From NCBI RefSeq assembly GCF_949628265.1, contig NC_088787.1, positions 5,818,501-5,882,500 of the forward strand: 64,000 nt of DNA. Reading direction: 5' to 3'. The translations under genes were made by a program, and so were the position numbers. Shown piece by piece: positions 44,873-56,400 of this stretch. This stretch comes from Cloeon dipterum. Its lineage: Eukaryota > Arthropoda > Insecta > Ephemeroptera > Baetidae. Position 1 is the first letter of the stretch; each line of letters opens with the position of its first letter. The notes under the pieces are model-generated. The model worked only from the letters and a program-made list of their open reading frames with translations, did not search any database and was not told the origin of the DNA.

Positions 44873-47479
44873 CTACTGCTGTTTTCTGGCATTAATAGCA
44901 CGAATGAAGTCGGCGATGGTGCTGTCTCCGATACAATCCTCAAAATGTTCAGCAATTTTCATTAAATCTTCTTCTTCGGAAGAGCACAAGCCAATTTCTA
45001 GAATCTCGTCAAGATCTTCAGAATCATGGCCGAACAGCAAAAAGTAGAACTCAACTAAATCGGGGAGTCGAACCGCAGCAACTGCGACAAAGTCCCTTAG
45101 AGCCCTCAACAAATCGTAGTTGAGTTCATATTCAGGGATGAGTCTGATTTCCAATCTGATACTGGTGAGCTTGCACAGAATCTTCTTGTCGACGACCAAC
45201 GACGTGAGCTTTCGTAGGTCCTCGACGCTAAGAGCGTACTCTGAATTTTCGGCGAGGGAAAGTTTCTCCAGATTTGGAGCCGCCAGTAGGATGTTGGTCA
45301 GCTCAATTTCATAGTCCTCACCTTGACCGCAACGACTGAGAGACAAGCATTATTTTTAATTTAAAATATAAAATTATATTTTTTCGTCATCAATCATATT
45401 TATAAATATTTTCTCCCAGTTAGGCTAATAAAAATTCGAGTTTCAATTCCAGAATGCGGAAAACTTAAAAACCTATATATTCATCACTACTTAAACAGTC
45501 CTCCAAATAAAGCGAGAGCAATATATATAATGTCCTCTTATTAATGAAATCTTACCCCAGCAGTCCCCATTCCAGTTCTCGCAGCTGCGCGAACATTCCT
45601 ATCGGCTCCTTGACCAAATTGCGCACATTCCACATCTCAAGCTTCTGCAGCTGCGGGCAAGCATCAAAAATCGTTTTGAACTTAAAGTAGAAAGGGAAAT
45701 GTCTCGATCGGATCATGAGAGTGTGTAGGTTGGCTCCATATGCATCTAAGAATGAGTCGAGGGTAGTAGCAGAAGCCGCACCCGGCTCAACATACAGATT
45801 TAGACTCTCAATGCTTGGGAACCTCAGAATCGAGTCGCGCGTGCCTTCTGGTTGAAACTGGGTACAATCTGCCTGCAACATGACGTTTGTTTTTTGAGTT
45901 CAATCATCTCTAAAAGTCAACCGTTTTAATCCTTTACATATAAATGCGTCACTCTAGGAAATGCTGTTGGAAGGTCATCGGTTGTTGGAACTGTTTGTAA
46001 ATGGCGCATTGCAGACGTCTCTTCTGGAATCACCATTTTTTTAAAAAGACAAAAGGCTGGGTTAACAGCGAATTCGGCGAAGATTTCTAAATTTGGCAAG
46101 TGTTGGATGCACAGTTGTGTCAACTTCTCCTCAAATGATGGAGGTGACGTTTTATCAAACAAAAACACTTTCAATCGAGAAAAACTCGTTTTGAAGTCTT
46201 GGATGTCGGCCTCAATGTCTTCTTCTTCATCAAATTCAAGTACATCATCGATGCATCTGACGCATTGCAGGTTTTTCAAATTTTGGCAAACAAGCTTCAC
46301 GTATTTGAATTGAACTCTGGAAAACTCGATGATCTTCAGGTTTTCCATTCTCAAAATCACTTTTATGGAATCCTCCGAGCATGGACAATCAAAAGAAGGA
46401 AAGTTGCTATAATCGTAAAGTACCAGATGCTCTAAACCTGCGGCTTTAGGCAAAATCGCCTCAAGAACCTGCTCACGAAAATTATTTTGGCTCCTCTGTA
46501 TAGTATATTTAACAGAAAATAAAATACCTTCGTGGTGTTTTGCAACATATCACCATCTCTGTTGAGAGAAACGAATCCACCCAACTCGATTTTTTTAGTT
46601 TTCAGGCTGACGAGCTGTGAGTGCGCCTTAATCATACTCTCTACGTACTCTTCGTCATCGGCTTCATCGCCTTTGCGCTTCTGTTGTTCTAACATCACCT
46701 GAGGCAGCACCGTTTCACGAAGCCCTATGGCTAGAAATATATGAGAACACAATTTTTTTAACTATTCAACAGCGGGGGCGTGACACGCGCAGATATGGCG
46801 TCCGGTGGAGTATATGGTGCGAACAAACGTCCAAGTGAAAATGCGCGAAAATAAGCAAATTTTGGTCCACATTGTGACGCATTATTTGCATTACTTGTGC
46901 TAATTGTGTCTTTTGGATCATAAAAACAAACTCTTGAGACACTCGATCGGCAATCCGAAGAGAGCTTTTGGTTTCCCACATTCACACACGCCATATCTTG
47001 GATCTGCGCAGTGCGAACCAATTTTATCGCACATCTCGACCCCGCTGCTATTCAACGAAAAGAAACGGCAGGTTTTGTTCTCATTTTCAGGCGTCTTAAA
47101 ATGAGTTTTCGATTTTATTCATTTGAAAATTTGATCTTCGATTTTCAGAACCGGATATTATTAAGTTAAGTGTTTTTTAAGCCGCAAGAAACCGAAATCG
47201 CAGTGCAAAAGTAATTTCCAATATTGTACATAGACGCACCATGCAAACACTGAACACTTTTTACCAAAAGGTGAATTTCAATACTTCAGTGCTAAAATTA
47301 AATTTGGTAAATTCGCGTAAATGAATTTGATACTTACGCAAATTTTCTAGAGTCAGCGCTCCTTGAGTGTAGTCGCCGATGTTTTTCACGACTCCCTGGG
47401 TCGTAATCATTTTCAAGCTCTTAACCCCATTCACCAATTTAAGAAGGGAGAGCACCACTTTCAATTGCAAGGTAGCCAT
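44873..47479 (-). CDS. Unrecognised leucine-rich-repeat-like protein
   Basis: Five exons (47338-47479, 46528-46730, 45938-46468, 45556-45872, 44873-45335) join to 1656 nt, or 551 residues. I do not recognise the orthologue. The sequence has irregular LRR-like spacing (LEHLVLYDYSNF, LKIIEFSRVQFKYVKLV, LQCVRCIDDVLEF, PSIESLNLYV, LQKLEMWNV, LEKLSLAENSEY), acidic patches (FDEEEDIEADI and SSEEED) and cysteines, and no signal peptide or membrane segment. The N-terminal part (about 1-70, ENLPIGLRETVLPQVML) could be an F-box-like or other adaptor helix bundle, but no clear F-box is visible. A substrate-adaptor role is only a guess. The ATG follows an acceptor-like TTTTATAG, so a non-coding first exon upstream is likely. 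A MITE sits in intron 1. Confidence 0.8.
46770..47047 (+). mobile_element. hAT-type MITE, copy 2 (278 bp) in intron 1 of the LRR gene
   Basis: Starts CAGCGGGGGCGTGAC and ends CGACCCCGCTG, flanked by a perfect 8-bp duplication CTATTCAA (46762-46769 and 47048-47055). The interior aligns with the copy at 20764 in the same orientation, including GCAGATATGGCGTCCGGTGG and GGATCTGCGCAGTGCGAACC. Its edge is 40 nt from the exon 2 splice acceptor. Confidence 0.87.
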
Positions 47480-48551
47480 TTCCTATAAAATACATTCAAT
47501 ACATTTAAAATATTGCATTTTATTTTTTAATGTCTTTCGTCTGAATTGAGCAAGGTAGGGCCGTAGAAGAGTTTTAACAAAAACCCATAGAATTTATCAA
47601 TCTGGGACATTAATTAATACACGCGGGTAATCCTAGGCATGTTCGATACGGCCTTAAAATAAAAATTATAGATAAGTCATCGCAATGCTGAGACAAATTA
47701 GTGTTTTTATTTGGAATATTATACTTAAGATATTAATCCGATGAGTATAGCGATTTATTAGAGGAATTATACGTGGCTCGACCGATTTGCAACAGCGAAT
47801 GATAAAAAGCTGAAGAGAGCTGTGTTGGGCTGGAGTCCGATTGTCTCCTATTTATATGAGCGACTGGAGTGAGGGATCCAGCTATGGTGTAGTCACAAAT
47901 GTTTAAGTATCGCTCGCCTTCATTAATTTTGTACCACACTTCCACACTTGCTCAATTTAATTTAAAAAAAAATTCGAAAAATTCTTCGTCAAAGAAATAT
48001 ATTAGGTGAGAATCTGCAATGGCGCAACTTACACGTCTTACTGGACAGTATCTGTACTCGGTAGTCCTTCCTCTAACTGTAAGCTGCGGTCCTGTCATCG
48101 TCTCGGGGGTAGCAGGAATTCTCATCTATATTTGAATTATGTCACGTCCGTTTTTATTTGTTTGTCAGTCAATAGATTTGTCTGTAGTGTGATGCCCGCA
48201 TTGTTGGACGGAATGTAGAGGTATCTCCTGTTCTGGGGATGCCGGCGCTGTCAGCCTTTTGTTGCTTTTGGTCGGTGCATTTTTTCATGCACCCTACTCT
48301 GAAATTCTTGATTAAATGCATGCGTTACTAATTTAATGCAGAGAAAAATTGATTTAATTAACCAGCAATTTTAATTCTTTTTTTAGTTTCTTTAAATATT
48401 ATTATTATTACTTCAACAGCATTTTATATATTTATTTTATTATATTTAATAAATATTCATTGAGAAAAGGAACCAGGTAGACATCTAGAGTCGCAAGTGG
48501 CCTCGATTTGAAAAAGGACTGATACAATTAAATTAATGAAATGTGAAAAAT

Positions 48552-48892
48552 GTGCTTGAGAGGTTCTTTGCACCTCCTAATCTCGGGTTCTAAAAACCAG
48601 AATGGCAAAAACTACCCACCGTTAAACTCGTCTAACCAACGAAAGTGTTTAGAGGGTGTTCACCTCCATCCCCTTTCATCCCCATTGTTACAATTTTGAT
48701 TAAAAACGACCGCCTTTCGCCTTTGACGCAGCGCTGTTTGTTGCATCGTTCGAGCTGTAAGGCAACTTAAGGGTGGAAGGTTAGCACCCTTAAACCTTTT
48801 GGCACGTCAGGGCAACTTGAGACGATTAAAACAGTGGGTAGTTTTTGCAATTCTGATGCTTGGAACCCGAGATTTGGAGGTGCAAAAGTAAC
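48552..48892. mobile_element. Foldback element with 14-bp flanking duplication
   Basis: The arms share TTTGCACCTCC, ATCTCGGGTTC and GCAAAAACTACCCAC in opposite orientation (left 48565-48625, right 48833-48888). GAAATGTGAAAAAT occurs directly on both sides (48538-48551 and 48893-48906), consistent with a target site duplication. Non-coding. Confidence 0.65.
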
Positions 48893-50073
48893 GAAATGTG
48901 AAAAATTCCTAAATTTGAAATAAAAATATCTTGATGAAATCGAAATAGAAAAATCTCTCTGTAAATCAACAGTAACCTTTGCGCATGGCTAGAGAAAATT
49001 CCAATTGAACGCAACAGACAGGAAGAGAAAAATTAAAAAAAAAATGAAATGTGTTTGTGCGGCGTGGAGAGTGCGCGTTTTGCTCCTACTGTTGCGGGGA
49101 TGCTGCTTGCGCTCTGCCCGTCTTTTGTGCATTTGTCCGCATTCACCGTTTGAATTCCCAACTCTCAACCCTTCGTTTGCGGGGTCTGTTTGTTGCCACA
49201 AACTCTGCAGACCAAATTAAAATAATCGCCAGCAGCCTTCTTGTGTTTAGAGGAATTTCGCCATTTCCTAAAGGGTACATTTATTTTCTAATAATTTAAC
49301 TTTTAATTTCAATTGAGGTGAGAACCCATCTACAAATGATAGAATTCTTTTTTTTTGTTTTAAGGAATATTTTGTTATAACTGTTAACACAAATTGAAGA
49401 TTTTCACTTTTATGAAGATAATTGGTACAGAGAGGTCTTCAGCCGCCAAATTTAGGGCCAAATGGGCAGCCGCCATGAATCTGGCAAAGCTGCGCCAGCC
49501 ACGCCAGCAGTGGTCAAAATATTTTAAAGTAAAGGGGTCATTTTTAAGGTGCATTTATCATTTGATAAGAAAATCGTAGTTAAAATTTTTGCTAATAGCA
49601 ATAATTTCCACGCCAAAGAGCAAAGAAGTCAGTTTCGCCATATTATCCATATAAAAGGAAAAAAGGAAAGTCTGGATCTGGACGGTGCTTGAAAATAATT
49701 ATTGCATCTTAAATTAAATTTCTTCTCGAGGAATTACGATGCAAATCCTTTTTAGGAATAAAACAGCAGGCATCTAAATGTATTGGAATTTCAGTTTTTA
49801 TTTCCCATTCATGACAAGTGATTGAGTGCGAGTGTACCTTGTTCATTTTCGTTCTCATTCCTTAAATTAAAAGGCTGAACGTTTTTCACATACTTTCTCC
49901 ATGTGTGTGTATTCTTTCTTTCTTTCTTTCTCTCATTCACGTGTGTCGATTTAAAAACCATCAAAGCAGATCACAGAAGAAACGATAAATATTACGCGTG
50001 TATTCTTAGTTGCAGGTTGCAGCAGATCATCCAACTACGACGAGACAGCAGTGTGTTTTCTTTAATTCTTTAA

Positions 50074-50103
50074 ATTGTGTGTGAGTGTGTGTGTGTGTGT
50101 GTG
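50074..50103. repeat. GT dinucleotide microsatellite
   Basis: Run of GTGTGTGAGTGTGTGTGTGT type within the PRRC2 3' flank. Confidence 0.8.
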
Positions 50104-50488
50104 AAAAGACCTAAGAGCTCTTCTTTGTGTTTTTCTCTGGCGGGGTCTAGGGAGCAACACCTCCTCCTCCTCCTCTTCTTCTTCTTAATCTTCAACTCCG
50201 ACTCGAAAAAATGCAAAAACTTTTTTCACGTGTTCGTCAGACATAAATAGGACCGCTCGGTCGATCGGTCGGTCGGCTCAACAACAAAATCGGCGAGTGC
50301 GACGCTCGCTCGTGGAATGTTCATAGCTTTCTTCCTATCTTTCATTCGATTGTTGCTAGTAGACGAGGCTGGCGCGCGCGAAAAGAAACAAATAATAACG
50401 AGAGCGGTGTGGCGGAGGAAACCATTTTTTCTTAATACTGTCTGTGGCGACAACGCGGCCGCCGACCAAATCACATTTTTTTCTCTCT

Positions 50489-53400
50489 TCACTCGACGCA
50501 CTGCGCGGCCGCCTTGTCGTCGCCGCCCTCCTCCTTGGCCTCGGCCACGGCCGCCTTGGCCGCTGGCTTCTTCTCCGCCGCCGCTGTTGTCACGGCCGCT
50601 GGCTTCTTCGCCTCGGACAGTTCTTTGTTCAGCAGCAGCTTGTCGCCGCCGCTCGGCGTCTGATCCATCTTGGACAGCAGGTTCGAACCTGAAACAATCA
50701 CCACGGAAAATTTAATTTAACAGATAAACACGTTGAGGTTGTAAAAAAAAATTAAAAAAGCTGTTCTCCGAAAATTCGGAGGTCGATTGGACGGGGATTT
50801 TTAGCGTTAAATATGGTAGATATCAGTTTCAGGATTGTTATTCTGCAGTTTTGGCTTTAAATTTGAGCTGTACAGCGGTGAAAACCTATGAAAAGACACC
50901 AAGTTCGAGAAAATTTAAAATTTACGAAATTTTATATCTCAGGGTCACGTCAGGTACAGACCCTGAAGGTCGATTTAAACCTTCCTAGGTCTAGCCTGGG
51001 CCCTCTAGGTGTGACGAAGCAAATTAAATGCAAAACAATTTAATAGACGAACGAGAGGCGAACTGCGCATGCGCGGTCGAGCGGCCTATAGCAGGTTTTT
51101 AATTTCAAAATTCAAATTGCAGCACAATTAAAGCGATTACACTTTAGAAACTTGGTGTGCTGGTGCAGAATTTGACACACGAAGGAATATATCATCCCTT
51201 GCTGAAAAAAAGGGGAACGCCCACATTTCAAAGCTTTAATCCTGGAATTTTACAACCTAGTTCTCAAAAATTTCAACGCCAAAAAATCCCATCCAATAAC
51301 GGAGAACTGCACAATATTAATTTTTTTAAAAGATTTAAAAAAAGGGTGATAGAAATTTGATTATTACAAAAATTCAGGTAAAAAAAATTACGTGATTAGC
51401 CTGCTTTCCAAGAAGCAGCGTACGAGTTTTTAAGTCCGATTTTATTCCAGCGCCTCTGTAATATCTTTCATTGACAATTTAGGATTTACATGATTATAAA
51501 ATAAAATTAATGTTCACCTTGGTTGGCCTTGCGTTGCTGCTGTTGCTGGTTGGGCGGCATGCGCGGCCTGCCAGACATGTTCTGCTGGAAATTGGGCCGC
51601 TGGATGGGCGTGGGGAAGGGGCCGCGGGGACCGTTGCTCCGGCCGCCGCCCACTAGGTTCTGCTGTTGCATTCCCTGGGGGTGAAACTTCTGTTCAAACA
51701 CGAATTAATATCACACACATAGTTGACATCGAAAAGAAATGAGGGAAAGACAATTATTTTTGCCGCGGCATATTGGCAACGCCCACTTTTAAGAAGTGCG
51801 CGAAACCGAAATGTTCAGCGTCGAAACAGCCGATGACGGGGGCGTAACCGAGGGAATACATTATGGCAGGCAAGAGTGCACTGCTTGCCACTCAAATGAG
51901 CGTGGTGAACCGCCATGTTATATTCCCTCGATTACGCCCTCTTCAGCTGTTTCAACAGACATTTCGGTTTCACGCAAATAAAAAAATTCGGCTAAATATT
52001 CTAGAGTATTTTTAGACCAAAACCCGGTTGAGGGAAACATCCCTATTATCCCTCTGCATCCCCTGCACGAGTCAGCTGATCGGAGCGAAGTTAGCTACAT
52101 GTGGGTAGACCTCTCTGAGTACTATCGTCTAAAGCTAACTTCACTCCGATCAGATGACTCCTGGCAAACGAACGGCCAAATATCCGCGGCACGAAAGTCA
52201 GCTGATCAGAGTTAGAGTTAAGCTAACTTCGTTCCGGTCTGCTGACAAGTGCGCGCTGCAGAGGGAAATTTTAAAGTGGGTGTGGTTAAAGATGGGCCAA
52301 AATGCCGCGGTTCGAACGCGAATCAACCGAATTTTAAACTCACCATCGAGTTGTTTTGCTGGTAAGCGGCAAACTTGTGCTGCTGGCCCTGCTGGGCGGC
52401 GAGCGTGGGGCTCTGCAGCGGCTGCTGCTTGACGGCGCCGCCGCCGCCGGCGCCGCCCCTGGCCTTGGGCGAGGCGCTCATCTGCTGGCCTCCAGCGCCG
52501 CTCGAGAAGACGCTCGGACCGAGCTGCTCGTGCGCCGGCGACTTGAGTTGTCGGCCGCCCATGTCGGTGGCGCTGCCGGCGCCGCCCTGCTGCTGCGGCG
52601 GCTTGATGTAATTAGCGGCGGCGGCGGCGGCCGCAGCACTGCGGTAGCCCTGCGCGGCAGCCGCGGCCACCATCTGCTGCGTCGCGGCGTACGACGAGTT
52701 GGCCGCGCTGTTGCTGAAGCCGGACATGCTGCCGGCGGCCGCCGCGTACGGGTTGCTCGAGTTGTGCATCGCGTTCGAGTTGGGGTGCGGTGGTGGAGGG
52801 TTGTTCGTCTGGTAGAAGCCGCCCTGGCTTGCTGAAATGGAAAAGATGTGGGATTTAAAATCAAGCCAGTTTATTTATTTGTTCTGGAAATGAATTATCT
52901 CTTTAAAATATTGTTTCTGTGTGTTGATTTAATATAGTAATCACTCTTTCAACAAACAATTTTTAAAACAGATATCATTTAAGACCGAATTTGGAATATC
53001 ACTTTTATTACAATCTTTTAAGTAGTAATGATGCTCACGGGCCGAGCTGGAGAAGTAGGAGGACGGCGGCTGGATGGTGGGGATGACGTTGCTCTGCACC
53101 GTGGCCTGGCGCTGCACCAGCGGCCCTGAGTTGGCCATGAAGCTGGGCCCGCTGAGGCCGAGCAGGTTCGCTGCCGACGGGTGCTCGTATATCGCGTACA
53201 TGGCGCTCGGCTGCGGCGGCGGAGGCGCCGCGGAGGTCTGGTAGCCCTTGCTGCCGATGGCGCCGATCGGCTGGCTGCTCGGCTTCACGCTGGCAGACAT
53301 CAGCGAGTTGGACGACGACGATATCAGCACCGTGCTCGGGTTGCTCGTCACGTGCTGCGGCGTCTGGCCGTACGGAGCGGCTGCAGCCTGCAAATTAAAG

Positions 53401-56400
53401 TTAACCTTTAATTCTAGGGATATTTTTAACGAAAAAGCTTTTTTTTTAATTCATCTAATGGCACAACGCTTTCATTTGGCACCGAAAGGCGGCAATGAGT
53501 CGATTTTGGTGCCGAAATACGCTTTTTGGCGAATATTTAACACGAAAAAATAGGGAAACATCCTCGGAAATTCTTAAAAATCCACCACGCGACGCGTAAT
53601 AGTATTTGAAGTGGTAATAAAATTAATTCCTACCTGAAGACGGTACTGAGAGAGTGACGGGGGCGGATAGAGGTCCGTTCCCGGGGCGTTGGGGGGCGGC
53701 GGCGGGGGTCCTTGGGGCAGGTAGCAGTTCTGCTGCTGGTAAGAGCCGGTGGCGGCCGGGTTGCTGCTGCCAAGGTTGTAGGGCGGGTGGTACTGCGAGT
53801 ACTGCGAGCGCTGCGAATTGTCCAGCTGGAAGGCGTTGTAGATGCCCGCCGGCTGCTGCAGCTGCTGGTTCGTGTTGAACAGCACCGTCGGCGGCGACGG
53901 GATGGCCGAAATGCCGCCGAAGCCGGGCGCAGCGGCCGCGCTGCCCGAGTGCTGCCAACAGGACAGGTTGTCCACGCCCGCAGACCTAGCCACCGTCGTG
54001 TAGCCCAAATGCTGCGTCGACGCTGAGGTTGAGTTGTACGGAGGAGGCGACAACTGCGTCTGCTGGCCCAGTGGCGACTGACCAGCCGCTGCTGCCGCCG
54101 ACATCGCCATCTGTTGCTGCTGCGGCTTCACCTGAAATGTCACAAACGTTATTATTTTCGCTCTAAAAATAAATCAGTATTATTTATTGTAAGTTATTAT
54201 GTTTTACACGAATTTTAACTAAAATAATTGAATTTCACGCGCTAGAATAGCGAATTAGGGCAGTAAAACTTTGATTTAATGCGATAGAATTTCAATTTCA
54301 ACAGGGTTGCATTTGCTTAACCACCCGATTTTATCACCAATGTTATTTAACGGTTTTTACCACAATTTTTATTAATTTCTTTAGCAAGAAATGGATTTAT
54401 TCCATTTTTCCCAGTAAAAATCTAAAATTTCGGTCAGAGTGGTCAAAATTTCCTCTACTGTGCAGATTTTTCTCTTTTAAATAGCCATTTTCTGCTTCAA
54501 TTTCTCCAAAACTTTCTCTCTGACCATTTTCAAGTCCAGGTCAGGAGCTATTAATTTGAATATTACTGAAAACTGAAGTGCAAACATTGCCAGCAAGAAA
54601 CTGGTTAAGATAAAAAACGCTTTTACCACTGCACTGATTTTTTTTAATGCTGGTTTTCTACCGCTACAAGTTTTTTTTTTAGAACGCTAGGACTGCAATT
54701 TAGCGGGATTAACTTGGATTTCAAGAGCTTGAAGTTCGATTTAACGCTCTAGAACTGTTATTTAGGTCAATTAAATTTCGAATTAACGAGCTAAAACTTC
54801 GATTGTAAGCTTTTAGAGTTCGTTTAAGGGCTCCAGAAATTCAATTTAACGCGCCAGGACTACAATTTAGCGCGATAAATAATATAATTTCAATTTAACA
54901 CGCAAAAACTTTCGTTTAACGCGCTAAAACATCGTTTTAGGGCGATAAAATTTAAAATTAACGAGCTAACACTTCGAATTAGAGCGCTAGAAGGTGTTAG
55001 ATTTAAAACGCAAGGACTGCAATTTGGATTGAACAATCCAAAACTTCAATTACAAGCTCTAAAAGTTCGTTTAAACGCGTCAGAAAATTTATTTTGGGAA
55101 AAGAATCTCAATTTAACACGCTATTATCAGAGTTGGCTAATTTTGCAATGCGCTAAAATGCATCGATTGTTTTTGGCGAAAAAAAACCGGCTGGAAAAAA
55201 CCACTAGTTCTGATTTTTCCGCAATTTACCAAATTTATTCCCAAAAATGTCAAGATTTTTTAGAAAATTAAGATAAGTGTTACAATTTAGGTGAAACCAG
55301 GGCTTTTAGAAAACCAACGGTTTTCTATTATTCCTATTTTTGGGGTAATTTATCATAAGAATTAAGTATCTATAATAAAAATACATTTAAGAAAAAAGCG
55401 CAAATTTGCAGAAAACCCCCGCCAAAAGTTTTTTTTTTTTTAAATGCAGTGGGTTTACCAGGAAAATGCGGGTTTTGGCGAACCCTGGCTAGAATTTTAT
55501 TTTCAGCCTCAAGAAATTCGTTTTACCGCCCAAGAAATTCGATTACACGTGTTAAAAACTTTGATTTAGCGCGCAAATTGTTTTTTGGCCTGCTTTTTAA
55601 GTTCAATTTAATGCGCTAGAGATTCAATTCGATGAGCAAGAAGCTTCGTTTAACGCACTTGTTCAATTAGGCCAGTCTGCCCTGATCGATATAGATTTTG
55701 TCTGACAAAAATTATAAAAATAATCTTTCACATCTCCGAGGAAAAATATTTCAGTCTAGCCACAGTTAAACACGAATATTAACCTTGCAGACGTTGCTGG
55801 ATGTGGTGGTGGGGTCGGTCTTTCCGGCCAGACTGGTGGCCGAGAGGCCTCCGGGGGCGGCGGTGTAGTTGCCGCCGGTCACGCTGGTCGGTCCAACGCT
55901 GTTGTGCAAAACAGTCTCATTTAGAATGAATGGCCAGGGAAGCAAGGGTGGTGGGACGCACCTGTAGGAGACGTCTGTGGGCAGGGCGCTCTCCTCGGCG
56001 CTCGCCTCCTTGAACGACGACTCGAGGCTCGGCTCGAAGCCGGCGCTGGAAAACTCGTCCTGCGAGTGCTCCACCACGGAGGGCATTTCCCACACCTGTG
56101 CAGATTAACCTCGCGTGTTAACTCCTCGCACACACACACACACGGCTCTCGAGTAATAAATTTATTTAATATAAATAAAAATAATAAAGAGTTTGCTGTC
56201 ACTCGAGGATTTATTTAAGTCATGCATTACTCCCGAGTACATTGTCAAAGATTATAAAAATATTATTTTAAAGTATTCAGTCTCAATTGCATGCGAGAAA
56301 ACGGGCTCTTCTCAGTACCTTTTTGGTGGAAGCGATTTTCAGGTTGAGCTCAGCGGTCGACGGCGAGATTGTGGAGGTGGCCGCCACCGACGGCGGGGGC

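Larger units (their letters stand above)
47480..50488. other. Intergenic region and PRRC2 3' UTR
   Basis: No coding exon recognised. Contains the foldback at 48552-48892, T-rich and simple repeats (CTTT near 49915; GT near 50077-50101; CTC/CTT near 50160-50185), and at the right the 3' UTR of the PRRC2-like gene, with an AATAAA on the minus strand near 49800 as a possible poly(A) signal. Confidence 0.5.

Noticed and set aside
52356-52835. 159-codon plus-strand frame rich in Arg, Leu and Ala
   Set aside because: Shadow of an Ala/Gln/Gly-rich PRRC2 exon on the other strand.
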